64,000 nucleotides of DNA from Nakamurella panacisegetis. GTDB taxonomy: Bacteria; Actinomycetota; Actinomycetes; Mycobacteriales; Nakamurellaceae. The stretch lies in assembly GCF_900104535.1 (NCBI RefSeq), contig NZ_LT629710.1:992001-1056000 (forward strand). The letters are read 5' to 3'. The notes under the pieces were generated by a model that had not been told where the DNA came from, ran no database searches, and saw only the letters and a list, made by a program, of their open reading frames with translations. Position 1 is the first letter of the stretch. Every line of letters starts with the position of its first letter. Of this stretch, positions 1 to 9,099 are shown piece by piece. The position numbers and the translations under genes are program-made.

Positions 1-376
1 GTTCCGGATCGAAACCGGCCTGCTCGCCACATTGGCCGCGATCGCATTGGCCATCGGCTTCGCCCTCTGTTTCTGCTGGGTGTCGGTCTGGATCGGCATG
101 ATCGCCCGGACCGCCGGGTCGGTGCAGGGCATCATGTTCCTCCTCGTCCTGCCGTTGAGCTTCGGGTCCAACACCTATGTCAATCCCGCCACCATGCCCG
201 GATGGCTTCAGGCGTTCGTCAAGGTCAACCCGCTCTCGCACTTGGTGTCGACCGTCCGCGGCCTGCTGACCGGGGGGCCGGTGACCAAGGACCTGCTCTG
301 GACCTTGGGCTGGATGGGCGTCCTGCTGGCCGTGTTCGTCCCATTGGCCCTGCGCGGCTACCGGCGGCGCGCCTGA
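1..376 (+). CDS. ABC-2 type transporter permease, C-terminal part
   Basis: The reading frame is open from the first bases (codons in register with position 2) to TGA at 374-376, so this is the 3' end of a gene beginning before the window. About 124 residues are visible, with hydrophobic stretches around residues 8-35, 45-60 and 100-118. The internal segment GSVQGIMFLLVLPLSFGSN and the closing GYRRRA are typical of DrrB/ABC-2 permeases that export drugs or lipids with a partner ATPase in the plasma membrane. The substrate cannot be told. The next gene is convergent, 11 bases away. Confidence 0.8.
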   Translation, partial: FRIETGLLATLAAIALAIGFALCFCWVSVWIGMIARTAGSVQGIMFLLVLPLSFGSNTYVNPATMPGWLQAFVKVNPLSHLVSTVRGLLTGGPVTKDLLWTLGWMGVLLAVFVPLALRGYRRRA

Positions 377-387
377 CCGAGCCGGCC

Positions 388-1797
388 CTACGGCCGCGAG
401 ATACGCTCCGGCAGAACGTAATCCACCAGGGGCACCAGGGTCGAACCGCTGCCGCCACGGAACGAACGGACGGTCCCGTCGTCACCGAAGGTGAACCGGT
501 AGTGCTCGCCGAACGACCCGTAGCCGGGCCCGGCGATCACCTTCAACGTGTGTTCGTCGACGATCTCCAATTCGGCCACCGCAGCGGTGGGATCGACTGC
601 GGCCGGGGCGATCTCGTACAGTCGCCCGCCCAGCAGGGCGATGTCGATCACGCCCCACAGCGACGCGTACCGGCCGGCGAACCGGGACGGGTCGATGCCC
701 GGCTCCGGACGCGGCTTCGCCCCGGCCCGGTCGATGATCTTGACCCCGGCGTGGGCGAGTGCCTGCGCCGGGCCGTCGATGCAATTGGTCAGTACCGACA
801 CCGCCAGCCCGGCGCCCGGATCGACCACGGACGACGTGATGTGGCCCGGGTAGCCGCCGCCGTGCCCGATCATTTCCCGGTCGCCCACCTTCGACACGGC
901 CAGACCGAGTCCGTACCGGCCCTCGTCCTCCTGGCCGACGGACCAGGCCACGTGCTGCATCTGCCGTCGCGAGGCATCGGTCAGCAGGCGGTCGTCGCCG
1001 CGGAAGTGAGCCGAGAAGTAGGTGACGAGATCGCTGGCGGTGGAGTAGAAACCGGTCGCCGCCGCCATGGCCTTGGTGTCCACGTGATCGATCGGCCGAC
1101 GCTGCTGGGAGTACTGCATCGAGGAGTAGCCGGTCGCGTACCGGTCGGCCCGGGCGGGGTCGTACTCCGGTCCGACCGAGGCCAGGCCCAGGCGGTCGAC
1201 GATTTCGGAGGTCACGACGTCTGCATAGCTTCGCCCGGTCACCGCCTCGATGATCAGACCCAGCAACGAGTACGCGATGTTGGAGTACTTGAATCGCTCG
1301 TTCGCGTCGATGACGGTCGCCGACGGTTCGGCCAGTACGTCGAGCAGTTCGGCCGCGTCCGGAAAGGCCCGGTCGAGCTGCCAGAAGTCGCCGTCGCGGC
1401 CGTCGCGGGTCAGACCCGAGGAATGGCCGAGCAGCTCCCGCACGGTCAATGCGGCGGCCGGCCCGCCCGCGACGGCGGGAACCAACGACCCGGCGGTGTC
1501 GTCCAGCCGCAGTCGGCCCGCCTCCAGCAACTGGAAGACGGCGGTGGCGGTGAACGTTTTGGAGTGCGAGGCGATCCGGAACAGATGGTCCGTGGTCAGC
1601 GCGGTGTCGGTTTCGACGTCGGCCCGCCCGAACGCGACCGACAGCTCCACCGCCCCCCGCGCGTACACGGCGGCCTGGACGCCGGGGATCCGGCTGAGCT
1701 TCTGCTGGAACTCCAGATACGACGCGTAGTAGGCCAGCGCTTCGGCGAGCGAGTCCGGATCAGGTAGCGGGTGCGAGTCGGTCACGGTGACGATCAT
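388..1797 (-). CDS. Serine hydrolase, beta-lactamase class C / penicillin-binding-like family
   Basis: This 469-residue protein has the serine beta-lactamase fold motifs. The SxxK nucleophile motif is SHSK near residues 77-80, the YxN motif is YSN near residue 180, and a late HGGGYPGH stands in for the KTG/HxG element. There is no signal peptide, so it is probably cytoplasmic and more likely an esterase or D-aminopeptidase-type hydrolase than a resistance enzyme. The last ~110 residues look like the lipocalin-like tail often appended to this family. I chose ATG at 1797; an in-frame start at 1821 would add eight residues. It lies downstream of and co-directional with the broken regulator at 1863-5125. 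The substrate is unknown. Confidence 0.85.
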   Translation of the reverse strand: MIVTVTDSHPLPDPDSLAEALAYYASYLEFQQKLSRIPGVQAAVYARGAVELSVAFGRADVETDTALTTDHLFRIASHSKTFTATAVFQLLEAGRLRLDDTAGSLVPAVAGGPAAALTVRELLGHSSGLTRDGRDGDFWQLDRAFPDAAELLDVLAEPSATVIDANERFKYSNIAYSLLGLIIEAVTGRSYADVVTSEIVDRLGLASVGPEYDPARADRYATGYSSMQYSQQRRPIDHVDTKAMAAATGFYSTASDLVTYFSAHFRGDDRLLTDASRRQMQHVAWSVGQEDEGRYGLGLAVSKVGDREMIGHGGGYPGHITSSVVDPGAGLAVSVLTNCIDGPAQALAHAGVKIIDRAGAKPRPEPGIDPSRFAGRYASLWGVIDIALLGGRLYEIAPAAVDPTAAVAELEIVDEHTLKVIAGPGYGSFGEHYRFTFGDDGTVRSFRGGSGSTLVPLVDYVLPERISRP

Positions 1798-1862
1798 GGC
1801 CGACGCTGCAACGTCCCGCACCCCCGACCCCGACTACGGCCGTCGGACACGCCGGGAAGGGA

Positions 1863-4800
1863 CTAGACGAAGGGTGTCGGATCCATGACGGCCAGGCAGG
1901 CCTCGATCGGCAGCACCTTGCCCTGCGCGTAGGCCGGTTCGAATTCGGCGAAGCCGGAGGCATCGATCTTCTCGATCACCCAGGCGACCGCTGGATCGGC
2001 GAAATCGTCCCCTCCGCGGAGCCGGGCCGCCGCCCCCACGATGGTCGCGGCTTCCCAGTGGTGCCCGCGGACCGCGGCCAGGCCGGCGACCGAGATACCC
2101 ACCAACGCCACGATCGGCATGTCCTGAATTTCGCGCACCACCGGGTACACCTCCACCAGATCGGCTGCCGCCTGGTCGACGTCACCGGTGCGCAAGGCGA
2201 TCCCGGCTGTGCTGGACAGGGTCAGTGCCGCCAGGTGGCTGCGCATCCAATGCGAGGGTTCGCGGGCCCGCACCTGCTGCCGCAGGGCCGCCGCTCTCGC
2301 CCGAGCACCGGCGATGTCCCCCTCGCGTTCGTGCAGCACGGCGTCGACTCCGTCGAGGATCAACTCTCGCACCGCCATGTGCGGGCCGCAGTCGCCACCA
2401 TCGCGAGCCATGGCCAGGCTGCGGCGAGCAGCATCGAGATCTCCGATCCGCGAGTACAACCCGGACAGCCGCATGTGGGCCATCAGGTTGTCCTCCTGCC
2501 CACCGAGGGCGGTGAAGTAGCCGATGGCACGCTGGTAGTCCTCGATCGCACCCTGGGTGTCACCGTCGATGGTGCGGATCCAGCCCCGCGCATCCAATGC
2601 CGTGGCCAACCCCCACCGATCGCCGATCTCGTCGAAGTCGGCCAGGGCGAGTTCGACCTCGCGGCGCATCGAGTCGACGTCGCCCACGTTCTCCGCGAAG
2701 GCGGCCCGCATCGTCCGCACCGTGGCCCTGATCCACGGTGCCGGCGAGTCGATCAGGGCGTCCGTCCACGCGGCGGCCCGCTTGTGATCGCCGCTGAAGA
2801 AGAAGAGCAACGGGGCCGCCAGCTCCAGCGCGTCGAACGGGGACGGCGACGTCATGGCCTCCAGTTCGTCGCCGATGGCCCGCATCTCGCGCTGCCGCTC
2901 GCTGCCCTCGGTCGGGCCTTCGCCGCGCCCGGTCGACAATTCCGACCGCACCCGGGACGCCTTCATCAGTGGGGCCCACCGATGCTCGGCTCCTCCGGGC
3001 AGACCGAGCAGGAACTCCATCCAGGCCACGACCTCGCTGTCCCGGCCGGTCGCACTCCAGTGCCAGATCTGGGCCAGCGCCATCTCGACGGCGCGCTCCA
3101 GATCCCCGGATTCCCCGAGGAAGCGCAGTGCCGCGGCCATGTTGTCCTGCTCGTCGGTGATCACGGCCATGGCCCGCAGTTGGTCGCGCGATCGCAGCGC
3201 GGGCTCCAACCGGACCGCCAGATCGGCGAAGTACCGGCCGTGCGCCGTCCGGGCGGCCACCACTTCGCGTCGCTCGGCCAGCCGCTCGACGCCGTACTCC
3301 CGGATCGTCTCCAACATCCGGTACCGCAGCGTCGCCGACGGCACCACCTGCAGCAGGGACTTGTCCACCAGCGTCAGTAGCAGGTCGGGGATCTCCTCCG
3401 CCGAGAGCCGGTCGTCGGCACAGACAGCCACTGCGGTCTGATCGGTGACACCGGCCGGAAACACCGACAATCGCTCGGCCAGAAGGCGTTCGGCCGGGCT
3501 GAGCAGGTCCCACGACCATTCCACGACGGCCCGCAGCGTGCGGTGCCGAGGCATCGCGGCCCGATTGCCCCCGGTCAACAGCCTGAACCGGTCACCCAGC
3601 CGAGCGGCGATCTCGGCCACCGGCAACACCCGCAAGCGGGCCGCCGCCAGTTCGATGGCCAGGGGCAGACCGTCCAGCCGGCGGACGATCTCGACCACGG
3701 CCCGCACGTTCGACTCGTCGACCTTCCACCCGGCGCTGACCGCCTCCCCCCGTTCGATCAGCAACCGCACGGCGGGGTAGTCGGGCGCTCGATCGGCGGT
3801 CACGTCGGCCGGCGGCAGGCCGAGCGGCGGGATCACGCACAGCGATTCACCGACGATGCCCGCGGCTCCCGGCTGGTGGCCAGGATCTTCACCTTCGGGC
3901 ACCGGGCCAGCACCTCGTCGACCCACGTGGCCAGCGCGGCGATCAGGTGCTCACAGTTGTCGACGACCAGCAGCGTGTCCGCGTCCCGCAATGTCTCGAA
4001 CAACCGGTCGGCCGCGTCCCGGGGGCTGCCGTCGCCCCGTCGGTCCAGCAGCTTCACTTCCTTGAGGCCCAGCGCGCCGAGCACCGCCTGGGGGATGTTG
4101 ACCTCATCGGTGACCGGCGCCAGTTCGATCATCCAGACGCCGTCGTGACACCGGTCCACCCAGGCCGAGGCGACCTGCGCCGACAACCGGGTCTTGCCGG
4201 CGCCACCGGGACCGATGATGGTGGTCAGCCGGCCGTGGTCCAGCAGGTCACCGAGTCGTTCCAGCTCGGCTTCCCGGCCGATGAAGCTGGTCAGCGCGGT
4301 CGGTATGTTGGTCGCCCGTCGAGTCGGCGGCGGATCCCCGGCCCGTTCGGTATCGGTTGCGACCGTTGCTGTCTGGCCTCGCAACAGGGCCAGGTGTTGC
4401 GCCTGCAGGCGAGGATCGGGGTCGACCCCGAGTTCGTCGGCCAGGCGTTCGCGCAGCCGCTCGTAGGCGGCCAGGGCATCGGCCGTCCGTCCGGCGGCGG
4501 CCAGCGCCGTCATCAGGCGGCCGGTGAACGCCTCCGGCGAGGAGTCTCCGGCGGCCAGCTCCTCCAGCGGCGCGACCACGTCGGCCGCGCGACCGAGTGC
4601 GATGTGGGCGTCGAAGAGATCACCGGCGGCCTGGATGCGCTGCTCCCCGAGCCGGGCGATGACCGCGCCGGCGTACTCCGCATCGTCGGCGTCGGTCAGG
4701 GGGTTGCCCTGCCACAATTCCAGCGCCGACTCCAGCGTGGTCAGGGCAGCCTCCGGCCGGCCGGCCCGCAGTTCCCGGCGCCCGTCCGCGGCCAGGTCGG

Positions 4801-5125
4801 TGAACCGATAGCCGTCGACGTCGTTCCGCTCGACGGCGAGGCGATAACCGCCGGGGCGAGCGACGACAAGGCTGGGGTCGCCCAGTGCCCGACGGAGCCG
4901 GGACACCAACGACTGCAAGGCATTCGTCGCGCCATCGGGGAGTTCCTCGTGATCCGGCCAGACCGCGTCGAGCAGCTCGCCGACCGATACCGTGCGTCCC
5001 GCGTCGGCAGCCAGGCGCACGAGCAGCCGCCGCACCCGGGACCCGGCGATCTCCACCGGTCGGCCGGCCACGGCCACCCGTAGAGGGCCGAGGATCCCGA
5101 TCTGGATCCGACCTGGCTGCTGCAC
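1863..5125 (-). pseudogene. BTAD / NB-ARC / TPR transcriptional regulator (AfsR/SARP-like), interrupted by a frameshift
   Basis: The two halves lie in different frames. The first (GTG 5125, stop 3833) carries an OmpR-type winged helix (residues ~8-95), a bacterial transcriptional activation domain (~100-250), a Walker A P-loop GPGGAGKT (~305) and a Walker B-like LLVVDNCEH. The second continues in another frame with GIVGESLCVIPPL, the NB-ARC GLPLAIELAAARL motif and a long TPR-like region to 1863. Related proteins read ATSREP-LGI without a break. Here the run is one base short at the CCC at 3859-3861 (GGG on the coding strand); one more G there would give a continuous protein of about 1090 residues. 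There is no slippery heptamer. It is either a genuine inactivating deletion or a sequencing error in a G run. Confidence 0.8.
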
Positions 5126-5241
5126 CAGTTCACTGTGCCAGAAGACGGTCGACGCTCACCCTCGTGTGCGCCGCTCGCGGCCGACGACGGCCGGCGGATG
5201 CCCTAAACTCAGCGGCGAGTTCGCGTACCACTGCGAGCACG

Positions 5242-5314
5242 CCGCCGTGGCGCAATTGGTAGCGCACCGCACTTGTAATGCGGGGGTTAGGGGTTCAAGT
5301 CCCCTCGGCGGCTC
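5242..5314 (+). tRNA. tRNA-Thr (anticodon TGT)
   Basis: A 73-base cloverleaf. The acceptor stem GCCGCCG pairs with CGGCGGC at 5307-5313 and the discriminator is T. The D arm is GCGC-AATTGGTA-GCGC. The anticodon stem CCGCA/TGCGG holds loop CTTGTAA with TGT at 5275-5277. The T arm is AGGGG-TTCAAGT-CCCCT-like. CCA is not encoded. No integrase or attachment-site duplication is seen beside it. Confidence 0.95.
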
Positions 5315-5356
5315 AGGTGATTCACCGCGCCGGGACCAACTGGCGGCCGGGACCGC

Positions 5357-5896
5357 TCAGACCGAGGCGTTCTCGCGGGCGATCTCTTGGCCGGCATGGT
5401 CGAAGCGTCCGGCGACCGTCATCAGGATGGCCCGGCACTCCGGGGCCGTGACGCCCATCAGCGACGAGAGTGCGGCGACGGCACCGGCATCCAAGGTCAT
5501 CACCCCGCCGGCCGCCGGCCGGACACCCTGCTGCAGTTCGACCCAGCGCCGGACCGGGCCGAGGCGGGGATCCCCGTTGTCCCGGATCTCCTCGATGTCG
5601 ATGGTGATCGGGGTCGTGCCGTCGGCGTCCTGGCGGTACCCGATACCGCGTTCGGCGTTGGCCACCAGATTGCCGATGTTCTCGCCGAGGGCCTTGGCGA
5701 TCACCCAGAGCACATCCACCCGCAAGGACCGATGGCCGGTTTCGTAGTTGGCCAGCGCCGCCTTGGAGATCAGGCCGCCGGTACGTTCGGCCACCTGGGC
5801 CTGGGTCAGTTTCTGCCGACGCCGAGAGTCACGGAGCAAACGACAGACGGCGGCCGCGAACATCTCCTTGGACCACGAATCTACGGCCTGGCTCAT
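5357..5896 (-). CDS. XRE-family helix-turn-helix transcriptional regulator
   Basis: This 179-residue protein has an N-terminal Cro/C1-type HTH (roughly residues 18-75), with LTQAQVAERTG as the first helices and SKAALANYETG as the recognition region. A C-terminal ~90-residue domain of unknown function follows. ATG at 5896 is preceded by GGAG with good spacing, so I prefer it to the longer in-frame start at 6049. It lies alone between the tRNA and efeB. The target is unknown; the small inverted repeat at 6112-6126 upstream is a possible autoregulatory site. Confidence 0.85.
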   Translation of the reverse strand: MSQAVDSWSKEMFAAAVCRLLRDSRRRQKLTQAQVAERTGGLISKAALANYETGHRSLRVDVLWVIAKALGENIGNLVANAERGIGYRQDADGTTPITIDIEEIRDNGDPRLGPVRRWVELQQGVRPAAGGVMTLDAGAVAALSSLMGVTAPECRAILMTVAGRFDHAGQEIARENASV

Positions 5897-6227
5897 GTGG
5901 TGTCTCCGATGGTTGTCGCTCACCGGTACCGGGCCACACCGGCCCGTCACGGCCGGCGCGTACGCCTCGACACAGGACCCGTTCCAGCGGCGGCGGATCG
6001 CAGTGCCGGTGAGAATGACCCGATCAGTGGTCGCCATGGGCGGCGACAACTCATCTAATCACACGAGAGCACCCAGCACTACCCTTTCGGAGCAGTGTAT
6101 TGTGTTTGCACAGCTACGTTCCGTAGCAGATGGGGGCGTTGCCAGCGGATTTCCTCCTGAATTCTCCCCGTACGGCGTAGTCAACTCGAGAGAGTGAACT
6201 TCATCCGGAGCAGCGGCCGCCCGGCCT
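5897..6227. other. Intergenic region upstream of the XRE regulator
   Basis: 331 bases without a convincing gene, clearly more AT-rich near 6050-6190 than its surroundings. It should hold the leftward promoter of the XRE regulator. A short inverted repeat GCTACG-TTC-CGTAGC lies at 6112-6126 and could be an operator. Overlapping small open frames have no actinobacterial codon bias and no ribosome binding site. Confidence 0.5.
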
Positions 6228-7670
6228 TCAGATGGCCCTGAAGAGCGACTTCGCGTACCAGTCACCGGCTGCCGTCACGCCCGGCGGGCAGGCCCAGATG
6301 CCGCCGCCGACGTGGGCTATGTACTCGTTGAGCAGGTCCGATGCCCCCAGCCGGGACTGCAGGACCTTGAACTGGGTGTGTGGGTTCCGCTGATAGGAGA
6401 TGAAGAAGAGACCGGCCGCGAGCTTTCCCGTCTCCGGGTCCTGCCCGTCGGTGTAGTTGTAGCCCCGACGCAGGATCCGTACGCCGCCGTTCGCTTCGGG
6501 CGACGCCAAACGGACGTGCGACCGCACATCGATCACCGGCGTGCCGTCGGCGGCCTTCTTGTCGAAGTCGATCGGGGTGAACTCGGTGCCGCCGCTGAGG
6601 GGATCACCGTTGACCTTCGTCCGTCCGAAGATCTTCTCCTGGTCGTCCAGGTCGTCCGTGTCCCACGACTCGATCTCCATCCGGATCTTTCGGGCCACCA
6701 GGTACGAGCCGCCCTTCATCCAAGCCTGGTCGGTCTCGTCCCCGACCCAGACGTGCTCCGACGTGGCCGGTACGTCGTCGGCGTGGATGTTGTTCGTGCC
6801 GTCCTTGAAGCCCATCAGGTTGCGCGGCGTGGTCTGGCCGGCGCCCGTCGCCGAGGCACGGCCGAAACCCAGTTGGGACCACCTCAGGACGGCGGTGCCG
6901 CGGGCCGCCCTGACCATGTTGCGGACCGCGTGGAACACCACCTGCGGATCGTCGGCACAGGCCTGGATGCAGAGGTCGCCGCCGGTCAGCGCCGGTTGCA
7001 GGACGGCGTCACCCGGAATGGTGCCGAGGGGCTCCAGTGCGGCCGGCATCTGGCCGGCCAATCCGAACCGGTCGTCGAACAGGCTGGCCCCGAGTCCGAC
7101 CGTGATGGTCAGCGAATAGGGACCGGAATCCAGCGCCTCGCCGGTGTCCAGCGGGGGCGCCGCCGGGTCGTCGGGCGATGAACTCACGGACTTTCCCGCG
7201 GTGAACCGCGCGGCCAGGGCGGCCCATCGGCCGAGAAGGAACTGCAGGTCCTTCGGATCGGTGCTGGTGACGTCGAGCGAGGCGAACATCATTCGCTCCT
7301 GCTGCGCCGTGGTGATCCCGGCCTGTTTCACGCCGTAGAAGGGGACGATCAGCGCCGACCGGTCCGTGCTGGTCGCCCCGCCCGGCTTCGCCGCGCCCGT
7401 GCCTTCGGCGGCGGACGACGCAGTGGCGGACGACGCAGCGCCGGACGACGTGGCGTCGCGGTCGTTGGACGCCTTGATCGCGTAACCGCCGACCCCACCG
7501 GCGGCCAGCGCGGCGGCGGCGGTCGCGGCGGCCGTGCCGAAGAATCGCCGTCGGCTCGGACCGGGTCGCTCACCCCCGCCGACGCTGGATTCGCCGGGGG
7601 TGGCGGAGCCGGGAACGCCGGACGTCTCGGACGCATCGTCCCGGCCGCCGGTGGGCATGTTGTCGTTCAT
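6228..7670 (-). CDS. efeB: EfeB: Tat-exported DyP-type heme peroxidase / deferrochelatase of the EfeUOB iron system
   Basis: A 480-residue protein with a twin-arginine signal (SRRRFFG near residues 39-45 followed by an Ala-rich h-region), so it is predicted to be exported folded. The DyP hallmark GxxDG appears as GFKDGTNNI near residue 285, and the likely proximal heme histidine lies in DVRSHVRL near residue 384. EfeB proteins oxidise ferrous iron or take iron from heme outside the membrane for import by EfeU. It is the last gene of a leftward efeU-efeO-efeB operon, 25 bases after efeO. Length and motifs are normal for the family. Confidence 0.95.
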   Translation of the reverse strand: MNDNMPTGGRDDASETSGVPGSATPGESSVGGGERPGPSRRRFFGTAAATAAAALAAGGVGGYAIKASNDRDATSSGAASSATASSAAEGTGAAKPGGATSTDRSALIVPFYGVKQAGITTAQQERMMFASLDVTSTDPKDLQFLLGRWAALAARFTAGKSVSSSPDDPAAPPLDTGEALDSGPYSLTITVGLGASLFDDRFGLAGQMPAALEPLGTIPGDAVLQPALTGGDLCIQACADDPQVVFHAVRNMVRAARGTAVLRWSQLGFGRASATGAGQTTPRNLMGFKDGTNNIHADDVPATSEHVWVGDETDQAWMKGGSYLVARKIRMEIESWDTDDLDDQEKIFGRTKVNGDPLSGGTEFTPIDFDKKAADGTPVIDVRSHVRLASPEANGGVRILRRGYNYTDGQDPETGKLAAGLFFISYQRNPHTQFKVLQSRLGASDLLNEYIAHVGGGIWACPPGVTAAGDWYAKSLFRAI

Positions 7671-7695
7671 CGCGATATCCCGCTCGCCGGCTTCG

Positions 7696-9012
7696 TCACC
7701 GGGTGATCTTGGCCGAGACGGCGGCCAACGGCTCCTGGACGGCCAGCAGAGCGTTGGTCAGCTTGGTCTTGTCGGCGGCGGTCAGATCCTCGTACGGCGT
7801 CCACCCGCCGAGCGCCTTCGGGTCGCGGTAGGTGTCGAGGACCTTGGTGAGCGCCGTGAACTTGGCCGAGATGGCCGGCACGACCGTCGGGTCGATCTTG
7901 TTCAGCGCGGGCTGCAACGTGGCGAACGCCTGCAGCGAACCCTCGACGTTGGCCTCGAAGTCGAGCAGGTCGATACGGGAGTAGGCCTCCTCCTCCCCGG
8001 TGATCTTCGACTTCAACACCTCGTCCATCAGGCCGGACGCGCCGTTGGCGATCTCGAACGGCTGGTAGCCCTTGCCGTTCTTGGCGGTCGTGTCCGCGGC
8101 CAGCTGACCGGCCTTGGCCTGCAGATCCTTGACGTTGGCGAGCAGACCGGCGGCCAGAGTCTCCAGACCCTTGGTCGACTTGGCCTGGAACAGCCCCTTC
8201 TCGATCGGGTGGAAGCCGGTCCACGGGGTGCCGGCCTCGACGTCACCGATCCGCAGATCGATCGCGGAGTCCAGGTCCGGGAAGGATTCGGCGACCGGTT
8301 CGATCCGCTCGTAGAACGGGCGGGCCTTGGCGTAGGCGGCCTGCGCGGCCTTGAGGTTCCCGACCTTGATCGCGGCCAGGAGGTCCTGCACCGGCGGGAT
8401 CAGGAACTCGATCTGGTCGTCGACGTAGGTCGCGTAGTCGATGGTCGCCTGGTGCAACAACGCGGCGGTGTCGCCGGTGTCGGCCGCGGCGGCCTTTCCG
8501 GTCACGGTGAACGGGACCTTCTCGGTCGCGCCGCCCGGGCAGTAGATCTGGTAAGAGCCGCCGTCGACCCGAACCGTGAAGGTGGAGTCGAAGCCCGGGG
8601 TCAGGTTCTCCCGTTCCCCGACGATGCGTTGGTCGGAGATCAGCTCGAGTTCGGTGACGCCGGTGGCGTCGACATTCTTGACGGTGAAGGTGACCACGCC
8701 GGCCGGGACGGTGTCCGGCGTCGCGGTACAACCCTTGGCGTCGGTGATGCTGATGCTGACCTTGGACGTCCCGCCGGCCGACGCACTGCTCGCGACCGCA
8801 GAGGTCCCGGCGGCACCGGAGGAGACCGCCGCGGAGGTCGATGCCCCGCCGGACGCGGTCGGCCCGGAGGCGGTGGCACCGGCCGAGGCGGCCGTCGTCG
8901 ATCCCGCTGGGGCGCCGGACGAGCTCGACCCGCAGGCAGAGAGCAGGAGCGCGGTGGCGGTCAGCAAACCGGCGGCCGTGGCCGCGCGGTGATCGCGTCG
9001 CAGGGTGAACAT
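7696..9012 (-). CDS. efeO: EfeO: iron-uptake lipoprotein (cupredoxin-like plus M75/imelysin domain)
   Basis: A 438-residue lipoprotein with lipobox LLSAC (Cys ~27). A Ser/Ala/Gly-rich tether to about residue 75 is followed by an EfeO cupredoxin-like domain (~75-165) with a CPGG metal-site segment, then an M75 peptidase/imelysin-like helical domain (~175-438) carrying the HPIE (HxxE) motif. It would bind extracytoplasmic iron and hand it to the EfeU permease. ATG at 9012 places the signal peptide correctly. It is the middle gene of efeUOB, 87 bases after efeU. Confidence 0.95.
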   Translation of the reverse strand: MFTLRRDHRAATAAGLLTATALLLSACGSSSSGAPAGSTTAASAGATASGPTASGGASTSAAVSSGAAGTSAVASSASAGGTSKVSISITDAKGCTATPDTVPAGVVTFTVKNVDATGVTELELISDQRIVGERENLTPGFDSTFTVRVDGGSYQIYCPGGATEKVPFTVTGKAAAADTGDTAALLHQATIDYATYVDDQIEFLIPPVQDLLAAIKVGNLKAAQAAYAKARPFYERIEPVAESFPDLDSAIDLRIGDVEAGTPWTGFHPIEKGLFQAKSTKGLETLAAGLLANVKDLQAKAGQLAADTTAKNGKGYQPFEIANGASGLMDEVLKSKITGEEEAYSRIDLLDFEANVEGSLQAFATLQPALNKIDPTVVPAISAKFTALTKVLDTYRDPKALGGWTPYEDLTAADKTKLTNALLAVQEPLAAVSAKITR

Positions 9013-9099
9013 AGGTGATCTCCTCGGGTGGGCTTTTTCGGGGTCGGAACAGCCGGGCCGGGCCGGGTCGGCACGGTCTCGGTCAGGTGATGGGAGGGT

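Noticed and set aside
3850-3870. Programmed -1 frameshifting in the BTAD regulator
   Set aside because: A -1 shift would join the frames, but there is no X-XXY-YYZ slippery sequence or obvious downstream pseudoknot; a base deletion is simpler.
5242-6227. tRNA-Thr as an integration site for a mobile element
   Set aside because: No integrase, no duplicated tRNA 3' end and no foreign-looking block were found nearby.
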